Shown piece after piece: positions 1-7,999 of a stretch of DNA of 22,086 nucleotides. Origin of the DNA: Candidatus Cardinium hertigii (GTDB taxonomy: Bacteria; Bacteroidota; Bacteroidia; Cytophagales_A; Amoebophilaceae); the NCBI RefSeq assembly GCF_003788695.1, contig NZ_RARA01000027.1:179175-201260 (forward strand), read 5' to 3'. A program made the position numbers and the translations under genes. Each line of letters begins with the position of its first letter. The first letter of the stretch is position 1. The notes under the pieces were generated by a model. That model did not search any database. It was not told the DNA's origin and saw nothing but the letters and a program-made list of their open reading frames with translations.

Positions 1-1
1 G

Positions 2-352
2 ATAAGTGCAGAACTAGAGAATTTTTCTGGTATATATTTAGAAGCTGTATTACAGGAATTTTGGGCTCATTTAGTAATGTGTAATTTATTGGCACTGCAT
101 ATGTATGATGCTAAAGGTCCCTGGAAACCAGAGCAAATAAATGAGTATCGTTTGAATTTTTCAGTTTTGTTTGGTGTGATGCGTCAAAAAATGCATCAAG
201 TGCTGATTGGGAAGTGCTCAACTAAAAGCTTTCAGAAACTCTTTGATAGAGTGTGCATACGAGCTAAAGTGAAAATCCGACCCGGGCGATTATATAGTCG
301 TGACAAGGTGAATAAACCTAAACGGCATCATGTCTTTAGGAGGGTCTGCTAA
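2..352 (+). pseudogene. IS4-family transposase, C-terminal part (cut by window edge)
   Basis: The frame is open from base 2 and ends at a TAA at 350-352; the 5' part lies outside the window. The visible residues include E-N-F-S-G at about residues 6-10, then a hydrophobic helix and a basic C-terminus rich in Lys and Arg. This resembles the last helix region of IS4-family DDE transposases, where the catalytic Glu lies just before such a segment. Known for the family: cut-and-paste transposition. It cannot be judged from here whether the whole gene is intact. A copy of the dispersed motif (TGAACGG at 384-390) follows 32 bases after the stop. The family call is by resemblance; another DDE family is possible. 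Confidence 0.6.
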
Positions 353-383
353 TCATGAATTCACTTAAGTTGACGCCATTGAC

Positions 384-395
384 TGAACGGGTACA
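384..395 (-). repeat. Dispersed terminal motif, copy after the IS4 fragment
   Basis: TGAACGGGTACA, whose complement TGTACCCGTTCA matches the GTATCCGTTCA core found elsewhere in the window. It lies between the IS4 fragment stop (352) and the stop of the ankyrin gene (418, opposite strand). Confidence 0.5.
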
Positions 396-417
396 TATTT
401 TTGTATGCTATATTTTT

Positions 418-1872
418 TTACTTTTTTTTCGATGTATTCCCTATTTCTCTCTGTAATATATATTGAGGTATATTTTTCTTTTTAAGTATATGGGAAAAGA
501 GTTCATCTGCCACTCTCGTACTACCTTTTTTTAAAGCTATATCTAGTGCTGTATGTCCAGATTGATTTTTAATGTCAATGTCTATATCTTTATGATTCAA
601 TAATACCTTAACTACTTCTACACGATCATATAATGCAGCAAAATGCAAAGCTGTATCAACCCAAAAATCATCAGTATTAGGGAGATCATCGTCAAAATCA
701 TAATATCCAATTGTCTGGTTAGGATTAATATCTGAATTTTCCAATAACACTTGCATCACCTTCTCATGGCCATATATCGCAGCTATATGCAATACTCCAA
801 TTCTGCCCTCAAAATTATCATATCTGCTTTTATATTTATATTCTACATAGTCTGTATCTTTATCTTCATATTCATATTCAATACCATTAACTTCATCATC
901 AAGGTCCATATGGCCATGGTTTAAGAGTACGTGCACCGATTTCCAATAGCCACACCTTACGGCATAACATAATGGTGTCATTAACTTAAAGGGTTCATTC
1001 TCAAAATACTCTTCAAAATTGGCCTCTATATCATACTTTAACAACACTTGAATCAGCTCCCAATTATCAACTTCTACAGCGTCCTGTAATAATTTTATAC
1101 ACATCTCATCTTGACTATCTCCATAATACTTTCTAATAGCATGATCCATATCTGAATTTTCCAATAATGTTTGAATGGTTAAAAAATGCATTTTTTTTAT
1201 GACTAAATCACCGTCTGCTGCAGCTTTCCATAAAGTTTTACACACTCCTGCATGGATATTTGGATTTATACTTGGATGCTCCAATAACAGTTGAACAACG
1301 CCCCAATCACTTTTTCTTATGGCTAGTAGCAGCGGTATTCTATCATCATAACCAGCATTTGGATCTATATTGGGTTGTTCCAATAACAATTGAACAATTT
1401 CCGACCTATTCCAAAATATAGCATCAAATAAAGGAGAACGACCCAATTCTGTTTTAGCGTTTACACTTTCTGGTTCCCTTTCTAATAATGCTTTGACACA
1501 AAGTATATGTCCTTGATAAATGGCCCAATGCAAAGGAGTCATAGACATAGGAATATGTTCTTTATAAATGGCCCGATGCAAACGAGTCGTAGATATAAGA
1601 ATTCCATAATCACCGTTTACACTTATAACTTCACGATCAGATAGCTCTAAGCCTTCATTCGGGCAAGATGCACAACATTTTCGTATCTTACTAGAAGGTG
1701 CTCCTACCATAGATTGCTGTGTAACCTGATACAATTGCTGACTAGATGCTTGCTTATTAGGTAATATATTTTGCTGCTGTTGCGTACAACTGCACATATA
1801 AATAAAAGCTAAACTATAAAAAGCAAAAAATGATAATTTATTGTTGGGAAATCTTGTAGTTGTTGTGGACAT
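418..1872 (-). CDS. Ankyrin-repeat lipoprotein
   Basis: A 484-residue protein. The N-terminus has a hydrophobic stretch (residues 12-26) followed by M-C-S-C, with Cys29 (or Cys27) as the likely lipidated residue, so it should be exported and membrane-anchored. A Gln/Ser-rich linker follows. From about residue 98 there are roughly eight ankyrin repeats, with the consensus pieces T-P-L-H-W-A and V-x-x-L-L-x visible (for example 112-117, 160-164, 190-197). Residues 97-124 hold a short duplicated half repeat (L-H-R-A-I-Y, then L-H-W-A-I-Y). An acidic/Tyr-rich insert interrupts the repeats around residues 330-350, and the C-terminus is Lys-rich. Ankyrin repeats bind proteins, and in symbionts many are host-directed, but no target can be inferred. 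It is monocistronic and starts with ATG at 1872. Confidence 0.85.
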   Translation of the reverse strand: MSTTTTRFPNNKLSFFAFYSLAFIYMCSCTQQQQNILPNKQASSQQLYQVTQQSMVGAPSSKIRKCCASCPNEGLELSDREVISVNGDYGILISTTRLHRAIYKEHIPMSMTPLHWAIYQGHILCVKALLEREPESVNAKTELGRSPLFDAIFWNRSEIVQLLLEQPNIDPNAGYDDRIPLLLAIRKSDWGVVQLLLEHPSINPNIHAGVCKTLWKAAADGDLVIKKMHFLTIQTLLENSDMDHAIRKYYGDSQDEMCIKLLQDAVEVDNWELIQVLLKYDIEANFEEYFENEPFKLMTPLCYAVRCGYWKSVHVLLNHGHMDLDDEVNGIEYEYEDKDTDYVEYKYKSRYDNFEGRIGVLHIAAIYGHEKVMQVLLENSDINPNQTIGYYDFDDDLPNTDDFWVDTALHFAALYDRVEVVKVLLNHKDIDIDIKNQSGHTALDIALKKGSTRVADELFSHILKKKNIPQYILQREIGNTSKKK

Positions 1873-2153
1873 TATTTACTATATTAAGTATTAAGTTAGC
1901 TATGTATGGCGTGTAATGGAACGTCTACTTAAGGTACTTGCCAAAATTAAGCAATTTTATGTATAAAATCCAAATAAATACCTCAAAAATAGAGCACAAC
2001 TTTTCCCCTTACCATTAGCCCTCTTGTATAGTAATTTTTAAACTCTTTTTGATAAGTTTCAGTTAATTACAGTTTGTGCTACCAATTGCATCAGCCCCTT
2101 AACGGCTGACATACATGGTCATTCTTCTTCGGATGAAGATCCTTCTTTTATAG
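1873..2153. other. Intergenic region, no convincing gene
   Basis: AT-rich spacer between the divergent ankyrin gene and the broken LRR-like gene. All frames contain frequent stops. It must hold the promoter of the ankyrin gene (leftward), but I see no clear Bacteroidota -33/-7 pair. A small hairpin-like stretch (CTTCTTCGGATGAAG) lies near 2122-2136. Confidence 0.4.
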
Positions 2154-2807
2154 AATAGACAATTTAAAATATGCATAGAAGCAATACGCGACTTTTTCTA
2201 TAATGGTGTTTGTGGTATGCTTGTTATTGTAGGAGTAGACATATTGGAGCAAGCATTTTCTTCGCTCAAAGGTTCTTAAATTGAAGAGCTAGGCCTTATG
2301 TGTTCCGAATTAGGCCATAAGCTTGAGGTGGTATCCACTGCTCTAGAGGGAACGGCTGTTCGTAGGTTACAGTTAAGTGGATATAATAACAATGAAATCG
2401 GAGACTCATTATATAAAACCTTCGTTTTACTGAAACATACAGCAATTGAAGAATTAGATTTTACATCGCCATATATGGATGAGGAGGATGCTTCTTTAAA
2501 TGATTGGAACCCAGATTCTATCCGTCGTGTATTTTTTAAATTAAATGGAACAAAGGTACGCAAAGTTAAATTCGATAAGGAGTACTATCCAGGACTAGTG
2601 GATGCGTTTAATACAAAAGTTGCCTATCCAAATGATACCATATGTTATGAAAATGGATTGCAGCGCGTATGCATGCGTACTATTATACAATCCATGCCAG
2701 ACCCAAAGCATATACAAAAATTGCCTGTTTCTAACAAACTAAAAGAGGCTATCAGAACATATGCAGCTGATATGCCTGGTCTACATATATATGTGATAGA
2801 TGAATAG
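2154..2807 (+). pseudogene. Leucine-rich-repeat-like protein, broken by an in-frame stop
   Basis: The part downstream of ATG 2298 gives 169 residues. In the same frame the reading continues upstream to 2154 (a possible ATG is at 2217), interrupted only by TAA at 2277-2279. A repeated pattern is visible across the stop: L-K-G-S-stop-I-E-E-L-G-L, L-E-G-T-A-V-R-R-L-Q-L, L-K-H-T-A-I-E-E-L-D-F and L-N-G-T-K-V-R-K-V-K-F. They are spaced about 26, 29 and 37 residues apart, as in ribonuclease-inhibitor-type LRRs. The stop therefore sits inside a repeat, which points to a nonsense mutation (for example AAA to TAA). The last 70 residues show no repeat. The true 5' end and any signal peptide are not visible. 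A shortened protein from 2298 could still be made. Function unknown. Confidence 0.6.
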
Positions 2808-2819
2808 ATGAATATATAT

Positions 2820-2980
2820 GAGGCCGTTGCAATAGACAATTAAGCTTTGTCATAAATAATCCACTTTCCCATTATTGAGAAAATCGTTAATTTAAATTGC
2901 GTTTTTAGTGTTTATTTTTTTAGAATTATTTATTTAGGTGTATAGTTATGGCAATTCAATCAAGTGGAGGCCGTTGTAAC
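2820..2980 (+). repeat. Two copies of a GAGGCCGTTG motif (probable IS end remnants)
   Basis: GAGGCCGTTGCAATAGACA starts at 2820 and GAGGCCGTTGTAACAGATC at 2965. A related copy lies near 8340-8358 (complementary strand) and another at 10429-10446 (GAAGCCGCTACAATAGAC). The shape resembles IS terminal repeats that begin GAGGC-TGTTGCAA. No transposase lies between the copies. The rest of 2808-3083 is AT-rich spacer upstream of the nuclease gene. Confidence 0.4.
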
Positions 2981-3083
2981 AGATCGACAGCTTCACTTGG
3001 TTAACTCATTCAGAAATATTAAATTCATTTAGATTTATATAAGTATAAGTATTTATGTAAATCAAATTGTTAATGTAACTATT

Positions 3084-4070
3084 ATGGCTATTTCAAAATT
3101 TTTAGATCCTAAAAATGATATTGCATTTCGCAGAATATTTGGTAGTGAAAAGAATAAGGATATTCTTATTCATTTTATTAATGACATATTGGAGTTAAAA
3201 GGAACAGATATCATCAAAGAAGTAACTTTTCTATCTCCGATTCAAGACCCAGAGATTGCCTCTAAAAAACAAAGTATAGTAGATGTTTTGTGTAAAAACG
3301 AAGATGGCACACAGATTATAGTAGAGATGCAGGTATCCCCGCAAGAGGGCTTTGAGAAGCGTGCTCAGTATTATGCAGCTAAAGCTTACTCCCGTCAGCT
3401 AAATAGAGGCAAAAAAGAAGGCGCAAGATATGTTGATCTAAAAGCAGTAATATTTATAGCTATTATCGATAATATTATATTTAAAGATAAGATTTTTTAC
3501 AAGTCAGATCATATTATTTTAGATAGAGATAGCTATGCCCATGATTTAAAAGATTTTTCTTTTACGTTTATAGAACTGCCTAAGTTTAAAATTACGGATA
3601 TAAGTTTACTTACCAATTTGCTTGAAAAATGGTGTTATTTCTTTAAGCATGCAGATGAAACCAGTGAGGCTGATTTACAAAAAATTATAGGATCTGATGC
3701 AGTAATAGAACGCGCTTATGAGGAATTAAATCAGTATAACTGGACAGAATTGGAACTGTTGACCTATGATCAAGAGATAAAACGTATCATGGATAATAGG
3801 GCTGTTGAAGATTATAAGAATAAACAATTCAAACAAGAAATGATGGAAGCTGAAGCTAGAGCGGTAGAAGCTGAAGCTAGAGCGGTAGAAGCTGAAGCTA
3901 GAGCGGTAGAAGCTGAAACTAGAGCAGTAGAAGCTAAAGCTAGGGGAGGAGCTAGGGGAGAAGCTGAGGCTATAAGAACAGTAGCCAAAAAAATGTTAAA
4001 AAAGTATAAGCCCATAGATGAAATCGTTGAATTTACTGGTTTATCTAAGAAGGAATTAGAAAGTTTATAA
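3084..4070 (+). CDS. Rpn-family recombination-promoting nuclease / PD-(D/E)XK 'transposase'
   Basis: A 328-residue protein of the PDDEXK_2 type (annotated variously as Rpn nuclease or putative transposase). The N-terminus F-L-D-P-K-N-D-I-A-F-R-R-I-F-G is the family hallmark. Asp67 (S-I-V-D-V) and Glu81-x-Gln83 (I-V-E-M-Q) are the likely nuclease core, with Gln replacing the usual Lys, as is common in the family. Residues 1-235 form the nuclease region. Residues 255-290 are an Ala/Glu/Arg heptad stretch, likely a coiled coil, encoded by a tandem DNA repeat. The C-terminus (Y-K-P-I-D-E-I-V-E-F-T-G-L-S) is the helical tail common in these proteins. Known for Rpn proteins: DNA endonuclease activity that raises recombination. 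The role here is not shown. Confidence 0.85.
   Translation: MAISKFLDPKNDIAFRRIFGSEKNKDILIHFINDILELKGTDIIKEVTFLSPIQDPEIASKKQSIVDVLCKNEDGTQIIVEMQVSPQEGFEKRAQYYAAKAYSRQLNRGKKEGARYVDLKAVIFIAIIDNIIFKDKIFYKSDHIILDRDSYAHDLKDFSFTFIELPKFKITDISLLTNLLEKWCYFFKHADETSEADLQKIIGSDAVIERAYEELNQYNWTELELLTYDQEIKRIMDNRAVEDYKNKQFKQEMMEAEARAVEAEARAVEAEARAVEAETRAVEAKARGGARGEAEAIRTVAKKMLKKYKPIDEIVEFTGLSKKELESL
3846..3950 (+). repeat. 21-bp in-frame minisatellite in the Rpn-type gene
   Basis: Five tandem 21-base units encode E-A-E-A-R-A-V. Units at 3846, 3867 and 3888 are identical. The unit at 3909 has two changes, and the one at 3930 is degenerate and runs into A-R-G-G-A-R-G. As 21 is a multiple of three, gain or loss of units changes the coiled-coil length by one heptad without breaking the frame. 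Confidence 0.9.
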
Positions 4071-4092
4071 TTTTTTAGTCCCAGCATGTGGG

Positions 4093-4300
4093 CATCCGTT
4101 CAGCCGATTGGACGTATCCGTTCAGTCATGTGACCTATATGTATCTGTTCTGTTTAGTCCTAGCATGTCATGCATGTAGGCGGATACATAAAAAGCTTTT
4201 ACAAAACACCATTAACAATAATATTCTTGTAAGAAGCGCCCTATGCTGCTCATAGGATAGCAAAGGAAAAGCAAGCGTATCCGTTCAGCGGTGTGGCCTA
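4093..4300 (+). repeat. Cluster of three dispersed terminal motifs
   Basis: GCATCCGTTCAGCC at 4093, GTATCCGTTCAGTCATG at 4114 and GTATCCGTTCAGCGGTGTGG at 4277, all in the same orientation. The copy at 4277-4300 closely matches the end of the IS66-family element (see 19864) and the complement of 7871-7892. Confidence 0.75.
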
Positions 4301-4306
4301 TACGTA

Positions 4307-4398
4307 TCCGTAGCAAAAAAAGGTACTCTATTAACCCTAAAACGGTTGCTAAATGGAAAAAACGTTCTACCGTATGGATTTGGAAAGCTGGCAAGGCG
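4307..4398 (+). pseudogene. IS481/IS3-like transposase N-terminal fragment fused to repeat
   Basis: The frame reads R-Y-S-I-N-P-K-T-V-A-K-W-K-K-R-S-T-V, typical of the helix-turn-helix at the N-terminus of IS481-type integrases. It is then joined at about 4372 to bases 4374-4398, which match the start of the 128-bp repeat unit (24 of 25). There is no start codon context and no catalytic domain, so this is a relic. Confidence 0.45.
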
Positions 4399-4710
4399 AA
4401 GTTATCCCCAATTGATCATAGGTTAGCTTAAATCCCTCATAAACCCAGCTGTCTAGCCGTCAGTACCACAAAAGTATCTAGTCATTATAGATTCATTTAG
4501 AGGACTTATTAGATAAGTTAAAGTTAAAACTAGGTAGCAGGGCATATGCAGCTAAGGGCTATAGCGGCTTACCTAATGAAACGCTATAATATCAAAAATG
4601 GAAAAAATAACACTGGGAAAATAGAAAAAATGATACTGTCCGACCTGTTGCAAAGGTCTCATTTTATAATATTATACCTAAATCTGAAATGAAAGCATAG
4701 CAGGAATTGT

Positions 4711-5673
4711 ATGTGTATTATTGAAGTAACAAACGTATCTAGATCTTTTACATACCCCACCAATAAGGGATGGAATTTTTTCATGCGTAATACTTTTACA
4801 GAAAAGAAAGCAGTAGATAATGTAAGCTTTAAAATTAATTGTGGTGAAATTGTGGGATATATTGGCCCAAATGGTGCTGGTAAATCTACCACAATAAAGA
4901 TGCTAATAGGTGTATTGAAACCATCATTAGGTAGCGTGTATGTTGCAGGAAGAGATCCATTTGTATATAGACAGGACAATGCTATGCAAATTGGTGTGCT
5001 TTTTGGCCAAAGGACTCAATTGTGGTGGGATTTGCCATTGATTGATACATTAAATCTACATTGCCATATGTACCGTTTATCAAAAGAAACTTACCTATAT
5101 CAAGTTGAATGGCTTTCTGAGGTGCTTGAACTTCAGAATATAATAAAAGTTCCTATTCGACAATTGTCCTTTGGTCAAAGAATGCGTTGTGAACTTGCTG
5201 TTACATTATTGCATAAACCTTCTATTTTATACTTGGATGAGCCGACCATTGGCATGGATGTTATAGTAAAATCAAGCATAAGAGATTATTTGCTAAAAAT
5301 AAACAAACATGATAACATTACTATTTTACTGACCTCTCATGACCTAGTTGAAATAGAAAATATTTGTAATCGCATTATGGTAATCAACGATGGGAAATTG
5401 CTTTTTGACGGTACCATTAATAAATTACGTGAAGAATATATGCCGAATATACTGGTAACCCTAAAATATGAAGGTACTATTGAAAATAGTATGATGCATC
5501 GTCTAAATAACTATACTGAAGTAGCTCAACGGCACATAACGTTTAATATTAATAAACAAAAGGAAGGATTGTCGATTATATCAGATTTGTATCGTTATTG
5601 TAATATAATTGATCTTCAAATAACTGAATCACCAATAGAAGATATCATAAAAGAATTATATAAAAGGACCTAA
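4711..5673 (+). CDS. ABC-2 type exporter, ATP-binding subunit
   Basis: A 320-residue ATPase that would drive the exporter formed with the two permeases that follow. Walker A is G-P-N-G-A-G-K-S-T (52-60), the Q-loop region is F-G-Q-R-T-Q-L-W-W-D (98-107), the signature is L-S-F-G-Q (152-156), Walker B is I-L-Y-L-D-E-P-T (172-179, Glu177) and the H-loop His is 210. The W-W-D after the Q-loop and the N-terminal insert (residues 12-32) fit the COG4586 group, which pairs with two six-helix permeases. Residues 230-320 form the usual C-terminal regulatory extension. The start is ATG 4711, with AGGA eight bases upstream. The next gene starts immediately after the stop, so the genes form an operon. 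Substrate unknown. Confidence 0.9.
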   Translation: MCIIEVTNVSRSFTYPTNKGWNFFMRNTFTEKKAVDNVSFKINCGEIVGYIGPNGAGKSTTIKMLIGVLKPSLGSVYVAGRDPFVYRQDNAMQIGVLFGQRTQLWWDLPLIDTLNLHCHMYRLSKETYLYQVEWLSEVLELQNIIKVPIRQLSFGQRMRCELAVTLLHKPSILYLDEPTIGMDVIVKSSIRDYLLKINKHDNITILLTSHDLVEIENICNRIMVINDGKLLFDGTINKLREEYMPNILVTLKYEGTIENSMMHRLNNYTEVAQRHITFNINKQKEGLSIISDLYRYCNIIDLQITESPIEDIIKELYKRT

Positions 5674-6474
5674 ATGATGTATTTTATTGCATTAATTAAA
5701 AATATTTTTTTTAAAAAATGGGCCTATAAATTTAATTTCTTTTTAGAAGGTATAGAAGTAATAATTAGCTTATTAGTACAATTATTGGTATGGGTAAGTT
5801 TGTTTAATTCAGTTGGTAATAAAGCAGTTACTGGGTATAATATATCTGACTTGATTACATATACTATCGTCTCTCGTATAGCAGGAATGGTTACCAACAT
5901 AAAATTATCCTTACATTTTGCTGATGCTATTCAATCTGGAGATATTGCATTAAGCCTTATTAGACCATATTCACCACGTTTAATATTTATTATTAATAGT
6001 ATTGGAAATACTTTTTGTAATGCAGTTACTGCTGGAATACCAACCATATTAGTATTCGTTTTTTTCTTATCTGATGTACAGCTTCCAGCGTCAAGAATCT
6101 ATCTTATATTTTTTCTAATATCTTTATTATTAGGATTGGCTATATGTATATCGATAGAATTATTATCTGGCGTTTTAGCATTTTGGAAAGTGCCAGGTGA
6201 CTTTATGGAATGGTATTTCTCCATTTTCTTTGTGTTATTATCTGGTTCGGTAATACCCTTATGGTTTTTCCCTCAGTGGTTACTTATAATTGCCAAGGTG
6301 CTTCCTTTTCAAGCTGTATTTTTTATCCCAGCCCAACTATATATGGGAAAATTTTCAATTATTGAATCAGCATATGCGCTACTAATCCAGTTGGGTTGGA
6401 TTGCTTTACTTTTAACTTTTCATGAGATGCTATGGAGACGGGGTATCAGAAATCTAACCATATTAGGCGGTTGA
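5674..6474 (+). CDS. ABC-2 exporter permease 1 (COG4587-like)
   Basis: A 266-residue, very hydrophobic protein with about six membrane segments (roughly residues 25-45, 60-75, 105-130, 140-165, 180-200, 230-250). The N-terminus A-L-I-K-N-I-F-F-K-K-W-A-Y-K-F-N-F lies in the cytoplasm. The motif S-G-D-I-A-L-S-L-I-R-P (88-98) is characteristic of this permease group, where a similar G-x-L-x-x-x-L-x-x-P stretch follows the first helices. The gene starts directly after the ATPase stop (TAA then ATG) and overlaps the next one, so it is translationally coupled. It would form the heteromeric channel with the next protein. Confidence 0.85.
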   Translation: MMYFIALIKNIFFKKWAYKFNFFLEGIEVIISLLVQLLVWVSLFNSVGNKAVTGYNISDLITYTIVSRIAGMVTNIKLSLHFADAIQSGDIALSLIRPYSPRLIFIINSIGNTFCNAVTAGIPTILVFVFFLSDVQLPASRIYLIFFLISLLLGLAICISIELLSGVLAFWKVPGDFMEWYFSIFFVLLSGSVIPLWFFPQWLLIIAKVLPFQAVFFIPAQLYMGKFSIIESAYALLIQLGWIALLLTFHEMLWRRGIRNLTILGG

Positions 6475-7286
6475 TTGGGTTAATTTCTTGGTATATAATG
6501 CTTTACGGTAAGGTAATATATATGAATTATAAATCAAGATTAAAGTACCATGGAAAAAAAGAATTTTTTCATACATTGGGTATGTTTTTAAGCTATGGCG
6601 CTGATATATTCGTAATTTGGATGTCAATGGGTTTATTTAAATCCCTAGGAGGTTTTAACTTTTCAGAGGTAATGTTCTTATTTAGTATAGAGCTACTTGC
6701 TTATTCTTTAACCAATAGTGTTGTTTGGTTTGTAAGTGACACCTATAACTTAATTGTACGTGGTACGTTAGATGGGTTCTTAACTAAACCTGTAAATCCA
6801 TTTGTATTAATTTCAGCTAAATACTATGAAATAGGTTACTTAGGCCAATTTGCCGTATCAATAACGCTGTTATATTTGTCCTTAAAAAATCTAGCTATTA
6901 CATGGGGTTCCTTTGAGTGGATTCTGTATATAGTATTATTGCTTAATTCTACTTTCATCTATATCGGTTTTACTACCATACCAGCTCTACTAGCCTTTTG
7001 GTGGGGAAATACAGAAAAGTTGACTAGTATTTTCAGGTGGTCTTTTAAACAAGTAATTCAATATCCAATCAGTATATATCCTCAACCCATTAGGGTTATA
7101 CTCACTGTAATATTACCTTATGCGCTTATCAATTACTATCCATCCTTAGTCCTCTTAAAAAAAACTAAACTTTTACTATCTATTTGGATAGTATCACTGC
7201 TCCTAGCAGTAGGATTTTCTCTACTATTAATAATTAGAATTATGTGGTATAAAGGACTTAAGGCATATGAAAGCTCAGGAGGCTGA
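6432..7286 (+). CDS. ABC-2 exporter permease 2 (COG3694-like)
   Basis: A 284-residue, six-helix membrane protein of the ABC2_membrane_6/DUF990 type. The motif R-G-T-L-D-G-F-L-T-K-P-V-N-P-F (near residue 110) is the counterpart of the one in permease 1 and typical of the family. The first ATG (6432) overlaps permease 1 by 43 bases. A TTG at 6471, preceded by TAGGCGG, or ATG 6498 would give a shorter N-terminus, and all keep the first helix. Known for the family: paired permeases of an exporter. Exports of drugs, lipids or peptides are all possible, and nothing here decides between them. Seven bases after the stop a dispersed motif begins (7293). Confidence 0.85.
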   Translation: METGYQKSNHIRRLIGLISWYIMLYGKVIYMNYKSRLKYHGKKEFFHTLGMFLSYGADIFVIWMSMGLFKSLGGFNFSEVMFLFSIELLAYSLTNSVVWFVSDTYNLIVRGTLDGFLTKPVNPFVLISAKYYEIGYLGQFAVSITLLYLSLKNLAITWGSFEWILYIVLLLNSTFIYIGFTTIPALLAFWWGNTEKLTSIFRWSFKQVIQYPISIYPQPIRVILTVILPYALINYYPSLVLLKKTKLLLSIWIVSLLLAVGFSLLLIIRIMWYKGLKAYESSGG

Positions 7287-7373
7287 TGATTTGTATCCGT
7301 TCACTTACATGGTAGCCATATTTTATAGATTATTGATGATTTTATTCATTTTTTTAAAACTACTTATTTTAAA

Positions 7374-7405
7374 GCTACTTTTTTTGCTTGATCAAAAAAA
7401 GTAGC
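7374..7405. repeat. Perfect 12-bp hairpin in element L (possible bidirectional terminator)
   Basis: GCTACTTTTTTT pairs perfectly with AAAAAAAGTAGC around the 8-base loop GCTTGATC. It lies 88 bases after the ABC operon. No U-tract follows the stem, so intrinsic termination is only possible. The same hairpin recurs at 10649-10680. Confidence 0.6.
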
Positions 7406-7485
7406 CAAAAAAAATCAAGCGCTGGTGAACAAAGCCGTTGAAAATTTCAGTCTGAAAGCTGAAAATCAAAACTCGCCCTCTACGG

Positions 7486-7741
7486 TTACTCAATGGATTT
7501 GGGAAGCTGGCAAGGCGCGCGAGGGTGAAGCGCACGCAGCATAGTAGAAACTATGCGAGTACGCTGAATCCCGAAGCGGAACGCAGCCAGCTTTTCAAAG
7601 ACGAAGAGTAAGCTTACTCAATGGATTTGGAAAGCTCGTAAGGCGCGCGAGGGTGAAGCGCACGCAGCATAGTAGAAACTATGCGAGTACGCTGAATCCC
7701 GAAGCGGAACGCAGCCAGCTTTTCAAAGACGAAGAGTAGGC
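7486..7741. repeat. Tandem duplication of a 128-bp palindromic unit
   Basis: Copies at 7486-7613 and 7614-7741 differ at about four positions. Each holds an inner hairpin (GCATAGT-AGAA-ACTATGC, 7539-7556 and 7667-7684) and, in the first copy, an outer inverted pair AAGCTGGC (7504-7511) with GCCAGCTT (7586-7593). The unit is visibly richer in G+C than its neighbours (GGCGCGCGAGGGTGAAGCGC). A 25-base piece of it occurs alone at 4374-4398. Confidence 0.85.
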
Positions 7742-7920
7742 TCAAACAAGTTGATTTTCTACTACCTTTCAGTCTGAAAATTTTCTAGTCACAGCTTTGT
7801 TCAAGGCGCGTTTTCTATAAACTTACATTATTGCACTATTTCTAAATACAAACGTGAACAAATACGCATAGGCCACACCACTGAACGGATACTAAAAATT
7901 AGCTTTAATCTAAAAAACAT

Positions 7921-7989
7921 GGCTGCTACGCCAGTGAACGGATATTAAAATATAGCTGCCACGCAAGTGAGCAGATACTAAAATATAGC
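7921..7989 (-). repeat. Two further dispersed-motif copies upstream of merR
   Basis: CTACGCCAGTGAACGGATAT (7926-7945) and CCACGCAAGTGAGCAGATAC (about 7959-7978), each followed by an A/T-rich TAAAATATAGC stretch. With the end at 7871-7892 they form three spaced repeats just before the merR gene, ending about 11 bases before its start. Confidence 0.7.
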
Positions 7990-7999
7990 ATAAACAAAA

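Larger units (their letters stand above)
4071..4710. other. Gene-free stretch made of IS remnants and dispersed motifs
   Basis: No intact gene. It holds three copies of the dispersed motif in + orientation (4093, 4114, 4277), a fragment reading S-K-K-R-Y-S-I-N-P-K-T-V-A-K-W-K-K-R (about 4307-4363), a 25-base piece matching the 128-bp unit found at 7486, and a fragment around 4535-4590 reading Y-A-A-K-G-Y-S-G-L-P-N-E that resembles IS5-type transposases. A short hairpin GACCT/AGGTC lies at about 4639-4655, upstream of the ABC operon. Confidence 0.6.
7293..7892. mobile_element. MITE-like element L, carrying a tandem 128-bp insertion
   Basis: Bounded by inverted ends: GTATCCGTTCACTTACATGG at 7293 and CCACTGAACGGATAC ending at 7892. 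The segment 7293-7485 matches the complement of about 10584-10785, and 7741-7892 matches the complement of about 10473-10584. The two copies thus align along their whole length in opposite orientation, except that this one has 256 extra bases (7486-7741). No coding frame of note. No clear target duplication is seen in the flanks. Its right end, read on the complement, matches the end of the IS66-family element at 21 of 22 bases. Confidence 0.6.

Noticed and set aside
4212..4394. Leftward 60-codon frame in the IS graveyard
   Set aside because: It runs antisense across repeat motifs and an IS481-like relic; not a gene.
7486..7741. CRISPR array
   Set aside because: Only two 128-base units, no spacers, no cas genes.
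7871..7989. Operator array for MerR (three spaced repeats before its gene)
   Set aside because: The same repeats occur at many sites unrelated to merR and match the mobile element ends, so a regulatory role is not needed to explain them.
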